IMG/VR virus record: IMGVR_UViG_3300046542_000086
Coordinates: 1-64,000 of that record
Strand: one strand, 5' to 3'
Source of the DNA: a virus
DNA length: 64,000 bases
Under the pieces are notes generated by a model. It was not told where the DNA came from and did no database searches. It worked only from the letters and a program-made list of their open reading frames with translations. Shown in pieces: positions 1 through 6,660 of the stretch. The stretch's first letter is position 1; each line of letters starts with the position of its first letter. The translations under genes and the position numbers were made by a program.

Positions 1-217
1 CGACAGTAGTCCAGAAGAGTTCTAGAAGGTCGTGGTCTAACGCTTGAATGTCAAGATCGAAGGGATCTTGCAGGCCCAAAGCCATGCTTGCCAGCTCTTC
101 GAAACTCGAAGTCTGATCTTCCTCTTCACCCAACTCGTCAATGACGACAGGATTCAAGGCTCGGTATATCGTCAGGGCCTCCATTAAGTTGGTGGACACG
201 AAAGCAGCACGACCCAC
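1..217 (-). CDS. Hypothetical protein, cut by the left edge
   Basis: An open minus-strand frame runs from a GTG at 217 off the left edge, so only about 72 N-terminal codons are seen. GAGG lies 5 bases before the GTG and the gene follows the stop of the next gene by 11 bases, as in an operon. The sequence is acidic in its middle (GEEEDQ) and ends leucine-rich. No family is recognised. The same frame stays open upstream to 301 inside the preceding gene, so a longer form or a frameshift fusion with that gene cannot be ruled out. Confidence 0.5.
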   Translation of the reverse strand, partial: MGRAAFVSTNLMEALTIYRALNPVVIDELGEEEDQTSSFEELASMALGLQDPFDLDIQALDHDLLELFWTTV

Positions 218-228
218 AATAACCTCAC

Positions 229-582
229 TTAGCCGATGGGTTCCAATAGAATGGTGGAACTCACCAGCGACTGGAAACGGTACATCAAATGACCGGAACT
301 GTTATATAGACGCATCTGTGCCATACAGCGACCCAGTGCTTCTCCGTACTCCTTCAACGCTCGTGACAAGATCTCACCATCAGAGGTGAACTCCCCACGA
401 GTTGATGTTTCGGACAGTACGACTAGACAGTAGCGATCTAACTCGCTCATGTTATTACAGTCGCTGATGTGTTTAATTACTCTTTGGGTGAGATCCCCTA
501 GGTCGTAGTCCACTACTTCCATCATTGCAGTGGTGGTTCGAAACTGTTTAACCGCAGCAGCGCTGTTCAAAGCAACGTTCAT
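229..582 (-). CDS. Hypothetical protein (117 aa)
   Basis: Small alpha-helical protein of unknown role, the next-to-last visible gene of the minus-strand run between 1 and 2760. No signal peptide, membrane segment or known motif is seen. A hairpin at 593-623 separates it from the gene upstream, so it may have its own start of transcription or depend on read-through. Confidence 0.7.
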   Translation of the reverse strand: MNVALNSAAAVKQFRTTTAMMEVVDYDLGDLTQRVIKHISDCNNMSELDRYCLVVLSETSTRGEFTSDGEILSRALKEYGEALGRCMAQMRLYNSSGHLMYRFQSLVSSTILLEPIG

Positions 583-592
583 AATTCACTCG

Positions 593-623
593 TCATAAAG
601 GGAGGAGTGCCTGAACACTCCTC
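593..623 (-). terminator. Hairpin terminator with TCATAAA flank
   Basis: GAGGAGTG and CACTCCTC form a stem of about 8 bp between the genes at 622-1026 and 229-582. The downstream side carries TTTATGAC, the same flank seen at most terminators in this window. Confidence 0.55.
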
Positions 624-1026
624 ATTTATAAGATTCGACCAGCACGTTACCCCCGATCCATTGACGGTTACGGTGATACGTAAAGCCAAGGTAAGGTGAA
701 TACTGGCGGTACATGTCAGAGATCAGTGTGTGAATCTCCAACGCAAGGTTTGTCAGGTTGTGGAGTGCGATGGCTTCATCGTCGGTCAGTTCGCTGATAT
801 TCTGTTGCCCTTTAACATTGCACAGGAAGTGATCCTCTACAATGCTCATCACCGTCCAGTGCTTACTGTTAGGTAAGTTCAAGTCAGTGATGCTGAAGGA
901 CAATTCGGCAAGCCCCTTCAGGCTCACTTCATGCTCCAACAGATAGGGCTCCAGATGCCAGTAGTCCCGGAGGATTCGACTCACCGGGATCAAGATTGGA
1001 TTCGCTTGAGCTTTTTGGATACACAT
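622..1026 (-). CDS. Hypothetical protein (about 134 aa)
   Basis: Soluble protein of unknown function in the minus-strand run. The frame can also start at GTG 1035, three codons earlier. The ATG at 1026 is chosen as the first ATG, but neither start has a strong ribosome site (GCGAG about 9 bases before the ATG). No motif is recognised. Confidence 0.7.
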   Translation of the reverse strand: MCIQKAQANPILIPVSRILRDYWHLEPYLLEHEVSLKGLAELSFSITDLNLPNSKHWTVMSIVEDHFLCNVKGQQNISELTDDEAIALHNLTNLALEIHTLISDMYRQYSPYLGFTYHRNRQWIGGNVLVESYK

Positions 1027-1053
1027 AGCAGTCACTCGCTCGAGTGCATTAGC

Positions 1054-1425
1054 TTAACAACGTACTAGGTCTACGTAGTGTCCGTGGTTAGGATTCAACC
1101 GTAGATCGAAGTCGTAGTTCCCGTGTCTCAGAATCGGCTTCAGGTAGCGGGCTACTGTTACCTGTGCTCGGAGGTAGTTATCCTCATAAGCCAGTAGTTG
1201 ACCCTTGTGTGCCCTGAAGTATGCGTAGTCTAGTTCCGACAGGTGTTGCACCAGGAAGTCATCCATGGAGCAGATCACACTGGCGTCGTAGTCACTAGGG
1301 TCGCGTGTGAGTTCCCCGTAGATCACGCTATTGAGGAACTCGTCACGATCAACCCCAAGTTGGTTGAGAATGTCTTTATCCACTGGTGGGAGTAAGGCAT
1401 CCCGTATGTATAAACGCATGGACAT
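1054..1425 (-). CDS. Hypothetical protein (123 aa)
   Basis: Unknown acidic protein. GGAG lies 6 bases before the ATG at 1425 and supports this start. It begins one base after the end of the next upstream gene (1427), so the two are probably translationally coupled. Confidence 0.75.
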   Translation of the reverse strand: MSMRLYIRDALLPPVDKDILNQLGVDRDEFLNSVIYGELTRDPSDYDASVICSMDDFLVQHLSELDYAYFRAHKGQLLAYEDNYLRAQVTVARYLKPILRHGNYDFDLRLNPNHGHYVDLVRC

Positions 1426-1426
1426 G

Positions 1427-1921
1427 TCAGACTCCTAGGTATTGACGCAAGCTGGAAGACACCCAGTCACCGTTCTCCACACTACTCTCTACATCCTTTT
1501 TCAGGAGGTCGATGTGATTCTGGGGGTTATGGGGGCGACACCGTGCTAACTGCAACAGCTTGATGTCACCTCGTGGGGTCATGTCAAAGTGCCAACTCCA
1601 ATCGTCAGCATTCTCTTTGATCATTCTCCAGATGTAACGTTTGATAAAGTCGATCGCTTCTTCAACCATATCCTCAACTTCTGTTTGAGGGATAGCAGTC
1701 GAGTAGGAGCGAATCTGGTTCACCACAATCTCACGCGCTGCCATTACGTTGCCGTAGAAGCAGTTCTCAACCGTACCAGAGAGAATCCCGGCTAGGTTGA
1801 TGTACTGGGTAGCTGGACCCAAGTAGGGCTGTAGGCGCCCTTCCAGTTGCTTAATGATTGGCATCCCAGGAATGACGTATGTTGCCGCGAGCGTAGTGCC
1901 AATCCCAAATTCGGTAGTCAC
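1427..1921 (-). CDS. Hypothetical protein (164 aa), GTG start
   Basis: Starts at a GTG with GGAG 7 bases upstream. Its first 71 bases overlap the end of the upstream gene (1851-2393) in another frame, which is long for this genome. A run TTAAAAGGTGAC lies at the overlap, so a +1 frameshift joining the two genes is possible but unproved. No function is recognised. Confidence 0.7.
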   Translation of the reverse strand: MTTEFGIGTTLAATYVIPGMPIIKQLEGRLQPYLGPATQYINLAGILSGTVENCFYGNVMAAREIVVNQIRSYSTAIPQTEVEDMVEEAIDFIKRYIWRMIKENADDWSWHFDMTPRGDIKLLQLARCRPHNPQNHIDLLKKDVESSVENGDWVSSSLRQYLGV

Positions 1922-2393
1922 CTTTTAACTCCAACATCAAATTATTGCCTAACTGCTTGATTGTACAGACCTTCCACGTAGGTTCTGTCAGCAGTCTCAT
2001 CATGATCTGGTTCACGTTCCCTGCAATAGGGTCCAAGACTTGGTTATCCAATTCCGAGAAGAAGCAGTCACCCACACCAGGAGTAACCTGTTGTCCGACG
2101 GTTTGTTCGTAACCCGGCATCAAGCGAGCCAGTGCACCAGCGATGAATCCTGCTTCAAAGAATTCACGAGGGTACTGACCAAATACACGAGACAGCTTAC
2201 GATCGCTCTTCTCGAGCTCGTACCACTGGAACCACTGGCGAAGTTCCCGCAAGATAATCGCTTGTGCCAACAGACGGCACTTGTTGACGGTGATGTTAGG
2301 CACCATCTCAGGATGGCCGACCGTGATCAAGAAGTTATCAAAATGATACTTCAAGCTTAGCGCTGTAGCATCAACAGGGAATAGGAAATTCAT
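1851..2393 (-). CDS. Hypothetical protein (180 aa)
   Basis: Unknown, mixed alpha-helical protein. AAAGG lies 7 bases before the ATG at 2393. It is second in the transcription unit that begins near 2800. Its 3' end overlaps the next gene by 71 bases. Confidence 0.75.
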   Translation of the reverse strand: MNFLFPVDATALSLKYHFDNFLITVGHPEMVPNITVNKCRLLAQAIILRELRQWFQWYELEKSDRKLSRVFGQYPREFFEAGFIAGALARLMPGYEQTVGQQVTPGVGDCFFSELDNQVLDPIAGNVNQIMMRLLTEPTWKVCTIKQLGNNLMLELKGDYRIWDWHYARGNIRHSWDANH

Positions 2394-2403
2394 TGGGTAG
2401 CCT

Positions 2404-2760
2404 TTAAAGGTACAGATACAAACCCGTGGGTCTGATCATCAACGTCAATTCACCTTCTTGGACCAAGTGGTGGTTACACGCCTTGATCTTCCGGTAAAGC
2501 TGGGTGCGCAGGGTGTTACGCTTGTCAATCAGGTGGATCAGTTTGTAAATGTCATTTGGCGCATTATCCTCACGGAATACCAACAACAGTGTACTTTCAA
2601 TGCAGTCCTTCAACCAGATAGTCTCGATGGTGATCATCAACCACTGGAGTTCGTGTTGCTTTAATAGATGTTGAAACTGAGGGGTGCTTAAGGCGTCCCT
2701 GATCTCAGCCTGCAATAGGATCTGCAAGTTCCGGTAATCAGTTACTATTTGTAAATCCAT
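2404..2760 (-). CDS. Hypothetical protein (118 aa), first gene after an early-type promoter
   Basis: Leucine/isoleucine-rich small protein of unknown function. AAAGG lies 8 bases before the ATG. An early-type promoter (TATATTAT variant) lies about 35 bases upstream, so it probably leads an early minus-strand operon with the genes down to position 1. Confidence 0.75.
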   Translation of the reverse strand: MDLQIVTDYRNLQILLQAEIRDALSTPQFQHLLKQHELQWLMITIETIWLKDCIESTLLLVFREDNAPNDIYKLIHLIDKRNTLRTQLYRKIKACNHHLVQEGELTLMIRPTGLYLYL

Positions 2761-2790
2761 CGTTCTAACCTTTCTGAAGGTTTGTTCAAT

Positions 2791-2815
2791 TGGATAATAT
2801 AGGTCTCAAACTAAT
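2791..2815 (-). promoter_or_regulatory. Early-type phage promoter (TATATTAT variant)
   Basis: Reads TTTGAGACCTATATTATCC on the minus strand, matching five other minus-strand copies in the window (TTT-n-AGAC-n-TATATTAC). The family resembles the known phiKZ early promoter with its TATATTAC core, which is used by virion RNA polymerase. The last core base differs here (T for C). Confidence 0.6.
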
Positions 2816-2901
2816 TAGGATGACCTCTATGCCCTTTGCTCTATAAGATCAGGGGTATGTGTCAACTTATACAGAGAGTCGACTGAGGAGGCTTACAGAC
2901 G

Positions 2902-2943
2902 GCATAAAGCCCCTCACCGGATAACCAGCAAGGGGCTTTGCGC
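2902..2943 (-). terminator. Terminator ending the large non-coding stretch
   Basis: AAAGCCCC and GGGGCTTT pair around an 18-base loop, followed on the minus strand by TTTATGCC. It lies at the 3' end of the ORF-free stretch 2945-3940 and marks the likely end of that transcript. Confidence 0.65.
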
Positions 2944-3940
2944 TTTCTACTCGTCGGTCAGCTATCTGTGAGTGGAGTCAGGTCCCCTCTCGGCCAACCT
3001 CATGGCGTCGGATGTAGCCAGGCGTGTTTTCCCACCTCTCGCTCCTGACAGCGATGAGGATTACGGCTAGAACGTACGCACCCCTCCAAATGCCCGGCTC
3101 GGCTGGTAAAGGTAGGATTCCCGATGCGTACTCGATTTACTCTAAAGTAAACCCCCTAGTGTATTACCCTAAGTCTGGCCAGACCGAAGGAGCAATAGAC
3201 TAGAGGCTGCACTTTACCGGGGTGACCAACTATAATGTCGCACGCCCCGACTCTTTACAACTTGAGCCCTTCGCAGGGGCCCCGTATCCTTTACATCGGG
3301 TCTGAGTGCGAGTCAGGTTCCAATGCTTCCTGTAGTACGTCTGCATTCCAGGATGAGGTTGCAAACGCTCAGCCCTTACCGGGCGGAGATACGTGATCCT
3401 CCGCACTCGCAGAGGACGACGATTTAGTACCCCCGAACCTACCAGCTCTCTTGGACATATAGTCGTTTGATTTTGGCTGTGGACGGGGGAATCAAGCTAC
3501 CCTCTCTCTTTGAGTCGTCTACGCTTACAGATTTGCCTTGAAGGGGATCTGATTTGTGGTCCGGTCCTAAAAAGTAGTAACCATATCCTACGACGAACAG
3601 GGGATTAGCCTGTGAGGGTACAACTTAGGGTGAGCGGGAAAGCCGAAACCTTCCAGACAGTTAGATGCCCGACGGGGTGGGGCCTGTCCAAGAGTTGGGT
3701 AGATAAAGTCCAACTCAAGACTTGCGATACGCTCACTTAGGGAGCCTTCTCTCTACGTCGGGAAGGTTTATGTTCCGTTGCGCAGTACCATGACCTCGTT
3801 TGACCGAGAGAAGACATTACTCTTTACCCCATTAGTTCCCTTATCCCTGATTACCCTGCGCGTCAGGTCGAACGTAGATAAGGTAGGCGCGACAATGTCG
3901 CCTCGTTTTACTTCTGTTCCCTAAGGAACCTTCTAATGGG
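2905..3940 (-). ncRNA. Large structured non-coding RNA candidate (about 1 kb)
   Basis: No reading frame of useful length exists here on either strand. Read on the minus strand it is full of stem-loops: GTTCC/GGGAAC near 3916-3935, GAGTTGG/CCAACTC near 3690-3717, GCCC/GGGC closed by TGCGAA near 3262-3280, and TTTACT/AGTAAA near 3135-3152. It sits directly 3' of tRNA-type elements and ends in a terminator. Size and position beside tRNAs recall the large ornate phage RNAs GOLLD and ROOL (known families), but no sequence match to them could be tested. The strand is inferred from the neighbours and the terminator. Confidence 0.5.
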
Positions 3941-3941
3941 C

Positions 3942-4070
3942 ATCCACCGGCAAGACTCGAACTTGCGACCTCCCGCGCTTCCCTCGCGCTAAACCACCCT
4001 CGCTACCGAAGTAGCTATCGATGGAGCCTTGGGATTAGACGAGTGTTCTAACCGACTGAACTACGGTGGC
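3942..4070 (-). tRNA. Interrupted tRNA-like gene (about 55-nt insert in anticodon loop)
   Basis: A normal 5' half (acceptor GCCACCG, TA, D-arm GTTC/GAAC with GG in the loop, stem CTCGT) and a normal 3' half (stem GCGGG, AGGTC, T-arm GCAAG TTCGAGT CTTGC, acceptor CGGTGGA) are separated by 62 bases where 7 are expected. Six of seven acceptor pairs form; 1-72 is G-A. The insert contains two hairpins (GCTAC/GGTAGC and GCGC/GCGC). The anticodon cannot be assigned and CCA is not encoded. It could be a split or intron-bearing tRNA, or a decayed fusion of two tRNAs. Confidence 0.4.
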
Positions 4071-4085
4071 GACTACAACTTAAAT

Positions 4086-4173
4086 TGGCGGAAGAACAGA
4101 GATTCGAACTCTGGGGGCTGTTACACCCGACGGTTTTCAAGACCGTTGCCTTAAGCCACTCGGCCATCCTTCC
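4086..4173 (-). tRNA. tRNA-Ser (anticodon UGA)
   Basis: Complete class II tRNA. Acceptor GGAAGGA/TTCTTCC (one wobble), D-arm GCC/GGC, anticodon stem ACGGT/ACCGT with loop CTTGAAA, long variable arm, T-arm CAGAG TTCGAAT CTCTG, discriminator G and encoded CCA. It reads UCA-type serine codons. Confidence 0.93.
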
Positions 4174-4387
4174 AGAAATGATCCAGGATTCTATTCACCC
4201 TGGGAGTCACCGTACAGCCAAGGCGGCGGCTGTAATTCATTGGGAACTGAGTAAGGATCGCATGAACCTACGACATCAATACTCACTCTGCCTACCGAAG
4301 ACAGAGCAACACCTCATCGGTTCGTAACGAGTGTGAGCCCGTTACGCTGAGGGTGGTTGGGTAGACACCAGCAGGCGCAGGTGTTCT
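4174..4387 (-). other. Spacer with two hairpins
   Basis: No gene is seen. On the minus strand GTAACG/CGTTAC (around 4325-4346) and ACACC/GGTGT (around 4365-4385) form hairpins between the gene at 4388-4645 and the tRNA-Ser, which could be processing or terminator structures. Confidence 0.3.
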
Positions 4388-4645
4388 TCAAGTCAAGCCT
4401 TCGCTCGACTCAGTAACTTCAGCAGACCCTTTGACAGGGGCTTGCTCTTCACCTTGCGGCGAAGTGGTGTACACATGGGGAAACAAGGCATTGCATTGCT
4501 CCTTACTGTCTTTTCCGAAGATACGATTCAACGCCTCAGTGAAGCGGACTTCGTCTTCAGGGGTGGGTGGTGGTAAAGGACGACCTGTACAAGCGTGCCA
4601 TCCGACACAACCACAGAGAGAACAACCAGCTGCTGTTTGCGACAT
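4388..4645 (-). CDS. Small Cys-rich protein (85 aa)
   Basis: The N-terminus has a cysteine cluster (CSLCGC followed by HACTG) that could bind zinc. The rest is acidic and probably disordered at the C-terminus. GAGG lies 9 bases before the ATG. It stands alone between two tRNA-Ser genes. Function unknown. Confidence 0.65.
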   Translation of the reverse strand: MSQTAAGCSLCGCVGWHACTGRPLPPPTPEDEVRFTEALNRIFGKDSKEQCNALFPHVYTTSPQGEEQAPVKGSAEVTESSEGLT

Positions 4646-4664
4646 TTGGTAATCCTCAGAATGG

Positions 4665-4753
4665 TGGCAGTAGATGAGAGATTCGAACTCTCGAGGCCCG
4701 AAGACCTACACCCTTAGCAGGGGCGCTCCTTAATCCATCTCAGACAATCTACT
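4665..4753 (-). tRNA. tRNA-Ser (anticodon GCU)
   Basis: Class II tRNA with acceptor AGTAGAT/ATCTACT, anticodon stem CGCCC/GGGTG with loop CTGCTAA, variable arm closed by GGTC-TTCG-GGCC, T-arm GAGAG TTCGAAT CTCTC, discriminator G and encoded CCA. It reads AGU/AGC codons and complements the UGA tRNA-Ser nearby. Confidence 0.93.
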
Positions 4754-4810
4754 GTAAAAGGGTGCTTCGATCATTACCCGGTGTGTGGTCTGTTTTTTGG
4801 TTTGTAGATC

Positions 4811-4898
4811 TGGTGGCCCCACCAGGATTTCGGGTTGTACCTGAAATGCTACCTCGGAGGGTAGAGTTATACCTTACGGCGTTTTTAACTACAGGGCC
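4811..4898 (-). tRNA. tRNA-like element with enlarged D- and T-loops
   Basis: Acceptor strands GGCCCTG and TGGGGCC pair over 7 positions with two wobbles and are followed by A and an encoded CCA. D-stem GTTA/TAAC, a stem CTACC/GGTAG and T-stem TCAGG/CCTGG are present, but the D-loop has about 16 bases, the anticodon loop 6 and the T-loop 13 in place of 7. The anticodon is uncertain (CTCC/CCG region). It may be decayed or carry small insertions. Confidence 0.4.
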
Positions 4899-4923
4899 TT
4901 TCTTACCACACCACTGATCGAAT

Positions 4924-4995
4924 GTCTTCTTAGGAGAATCGAACTCCCGTGAGTCGCCTGTGTGGCAACCGTTCTACCATTGAACTATCGAAGAC
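4924..4995 (-). tRNA. tRNA-like gene, possible Val (CAC), non-U33 loop
   Basis: 72 bases with a good D-arm (GTTC AATGGTA GAAC) and T-arm (GGGAG TTCGATT CTCCT). The anticodon stem GTTGC/GCGAC holds the loop CACACAG, giving CAC in the anticodon position but A instead of the near-universal U at position 33. The acceptor GTCTTC/GAAGAC pairs over 6 bases. No CCA is encoded. The T- and D-arms make a tRNA origin likely; the charging identity is not secure. Confidence 0.55.
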
Positions 4996-5000
4996 GGGGC

Positions 5001-5173
5001 GAGTTGTTTCCCTTAGGTCTGTGCTTTCTGAGGTCGGATTCGAACCGACAAAGTCGCGTGCTCAAGCCATTACGCTGCGCACTGGACGGCACCCACAGAC
5101 AGGCGGCCCACTATGGGACTAGGGGATGCGATCCCCAGGGTATACCAATTCCCCCACTCGAGGGAAACAACTC
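5001..5173 (-). ncRNA. 173-nt element closed by a 13-bp inverted repeat, with tRNA-like arms
   Basis: GAGTTGTTTCCCT at one end is perfectly complementary to AGGGAAACAACTC at the other. Inside, in 5' to 3' order on the minus strand, are a D-arm-like hairpin containing AATTGGTA, an anticodon-arm-like hairpin GGGG-ATCGCAT-CCCC, a hairpin CCCA/TGGG, then a 7-bp stem GTCTGTG/CACAGAC enclosing a canonical T-arm GTCGG TTCGAAT CCGAC. The parts look like one tRNA nested in another or a tRNA with large insertions. No normal cloverleaf fits all of it. Confidence 0.45.
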
Positions 5174-5195
5174 TATCCACCCCTAAGGTGGAATT

Positions 5196-5272
5196 TGGCT
5201 CACCTTCTAGGACTCGAACCTAGGACACCTCGGTTAACAGCCGAGTGCAACTACCAACTGTGCTAAAGGTGA
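5196..5272 (-). tRNA. tRNA-Asn (anticodon GUU)
   Basis: Acceptor TCACCTT/AAGGTGA pairs fully. Anticodon stem CTCGG/CCGAG has loop CTGTTAA, the T-arm is CTAGG TTCGAGT CCTAG, then discriminator G and encoded CCA. The D-stem has one mismatch. Confidence 0.92.
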
Positions 5273-5281
5273 ATGAAACTT

Positions 5282-5512
5282 TTAACACATGACAGCAGGG
5301 CCAGTGTCACTATGACAAGGACAGGTACAAACCTTCTCCTCATCGCCATTTGGTTTTACCATGACCCAGTTACGGTGGGGTCTTGGTGAAGTGAAATCAC
5401 GTTCTTCAATACGAACAATCTCACCAAACAGTTTTCGAAGGCGTTCGACATCGGGTTGACTATCGTAACCGACCTTGAAAGTTGCTTGGGGGACACTGCA
5501 ACATCCGAACAT
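5282..5512 (-). CDS. Small protein with C-terminal Cys/His cluster (about 76 aa)
   Basis: Unknown protein ending in a cysteine/histidine cluster (CTCPCH) that may bind metal, with another CC pair near the N-terminus. The frame also allows an ATG at 5521, but GGAG is better spaced (8 bases) for the ATG at 5512. It is followed directly by tRNA-Asn on the same strand. Confidence 0.65.
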   Translation of the reverse strand: MFGCCSVPQATFKVGYDSQPDVERLRKLFGEIVRIEERDFTSPRPHRNWVMVKPNGDEEKVCTCPCHSDTGPAVMC

Positions 5513-5529
5513 GACATTCACTCCGGTGC

Positions 5530-5712
5530 TTAGGAAGCCGTTACAACTTCGGCAACCTTGATTTCGCGGTCGTCGTAGACAACACGATCAGCGGACTGAC
5601 CATCTTGCAGGACGAACTGTTCGTGAACTTCGCCAGTGACGCGATTCACGATGGTCACTTCTACATGCTTTTCAGCCGAGCAGTGAGCTTGAACTTTTAC
5701 AGAAGTAGTCAT
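5530..5712 (-). CDS. Small beta-rich protein (60 aa)
   Basis: Short protein with alternating hydrophobic residues that suggests a small beta fold. A strong ribosome site, AAAGGAG, lies 5 bases before the ATG. It lies 10 bases after the DUF2829-like gene and is probably co-expressed with it. No family is recognised. Confidence 0.7.
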   Translation of the reverse strand: MTTSVKVQAHCSAEKHVEVTIVNRVTGEVHEQFVLQDGQSADRVVYDDREIKVAEVVTAS

Positions 5713-5722
5713 GATGACTCCT

Positions 5723-6184
5723 TTAGAGGGTTTCCAGGATCTGCCAGTCGTCAGCCAGTTGATCCGACTGAGCCGGAGTCCACGGGGTGAAGACGTTCTG
5801 AGCAGTCTTCATGCCGACCCATGGAGCTAAGGTTGGACACTCGTTGACACCGGGTTTGAAGCCAATGGTTGCGCAGCCTACGTCGTAATGACCAGGCTTA
5901 ACCATCACCAACCACATACCTTGACCATTCCACGAAGGGCGAGTAACTCGCTTACCTTGCTTCAGGGCTTCGATAGCGAGACCGAAGTTCAGAGCATCGC
6001 ATGGACGGTAGCTGTCCTCGAACACGGCTTTAGGCGACCACGACTGGTGACCGTTGTCGTATTCAACTAGGTAGCCTTCATCAGCACCGTTCTCGCCGGC
6101 AGGAAGTTCCCAGCCTTTACGGTGGTTGTACTCCAACCGAGTCATCGGTTTACCAACAACCTTCTTGGTGCCAATGTAGTTCAT
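5723..6184 (-). CDS. DUF2829/Tad2-like protein, candidate anti-Thoeris factor
   Basis: The C-terminal 90 residues match the DUF2829 pattern: LNFGLAIEALKQGKRV, then RPSWNGQGMWL, then PWVGMKTA and SDQLADDWQIL. DUF2829 members include Tad2, a known phage protein that sequesters the Thoeris signal molecule. The first 60 residues resemble a separate domain common in phages (GYLVEYDNGHQSWSPKAVF). The residues that bind the signal were not checked, so the anti-defence role is inferred from the family. It sits with other small minus-strand accessory genes beside the tRNAs. Confidence 0.78.
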   Translation of the reverse strand: MNYIGTKKVVGKPMTRLEYNHRKGWELPAGENGADEGYLVEYDNGHQSWSPKAVFEDSYRPCDALNFGLAIEALKQGKRVTRPSWNGQGMWLVMVKPGHYDVGCATIGFKPGVNECPTLAPWVGMKTAQNVFTPWTPAQSDQLADDWQILETL

Positions 6185-6193
6185 GACTAATCC

Positions 6194-6355
6194 TTAACAG
6201 ACCATGATGGGCACTGGTATGCCCTGTTCTTTGCAAACACGCTCAAGGTTCTCCTGAGCATCCTGCCATTGCTTTAGCCTAGCGAGGGTTTCCTCACGAG
6301 ACTGGGGTTTGATCTTGGAACGATCCAGATCACGTAAGCGAAATGTACGTACCAT
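6194..6355 (-). CDS. Small basic/helical protein (53 aa)
   Basis: A 53-codon frame with a strong ribosome site AAGGAG 6 bases before the ATG at 6355, ending 9 bases before the Tad2-like gene. The sequence is rich in Arg, Lys, Glu and Gln and probably helical. It appears to be the first gene of this short operon. Function unknown. Confidence 0.65.
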   Translation of the reverse strand: MVRTFRLRDLDRSKIKPQSREETLARLKQWQDAQENLERVCKEQGIPVPIMVC

Positions 6356-6360
6356 GACCA

Positions 6361-6437
6361 ACTCCTTAAAAAATGGGACTGTTGCCTCGAAAGGCTTAGA
6401 GTCTGTGACGACCCGACCCCGACAGTTAGCGGGATTT
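6361..6437 (-). terminator. Hairpins between structured RNA and small gene
   Basis: On the minus strand CCCG/CGGG (around 6418-6433) and GCCT-TTCG-AGGC (around 6385-6396) form hairpins, and a T-run lies at 6367-6373. This could end the RNA transcript upstream of the 53-aa gene. Strength uncertain. Confidence 0.35.
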
Positions 6438-6521
6438 CAACGTAGGTTGCTTTATACCTGACTAAGCGACCAACCTGTTGAGGATTGGCTAGGGGTATGA
6501 TCCCTAGTTCTCTCTACGTTG
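6438..6521 (-). ncRNA. 84-nt cloverleaf with unusual arm order
   Basis: An 8-bp closing stem CAACGTAG/CTACGTTG encloses three hairpins on the minus strand: CTAGGG-ATCATAC-CCCTAG (a 7-base loop with CAT in anticodon position), CCAA/TTGG, and GCTT-AGTCAGGTATA-AAGC, which looks like a D-arm. An ordinary tRNA has the D-arm before the anticodon arm; here it follows. A circularly permuted tRNA or an unrelated small RNA both fit. Confidence 0.45.
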
Positions 6522-6528
6522 ATTTTCT

Positions 6529-6653
6529 GAAGTTGACAGAGGAGAAAGGCGGCTCGTTTTATCTCCCGACTTGTACCCATGCACCTTAATGAACCACTGG
6601 GCGGCTCCTTTGAGTGCGGTTCGGCTGTACCCTACCGTCTGTCAATCAACTTC
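6529..6653 (-). ncRNA. 125-nt structured RNA candidate
   Basis: The ends GAAGTTG and CAACTTC, with GACAGA/TCTGTC just inside, form a long closing stem around about 90 bases without a reading frame. GGCGGCTC occurs twice inside on the plus strand. It lies between tRNA-Asp and the 84-nt cloverleaf, so it may be processed from the same transcript. No known family was recognised. Confidence 0.4.
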
Positions 6654-6660
6654 AAAAAAC

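Noticed and set aside
2905-3940. Group I or group II intron, RNase P or tmRNA
   Set aside because: No intron core, no tRNA-like ends or tag frame, and no RNase P signature could be seen; a model search would be needed to exclude them fully.
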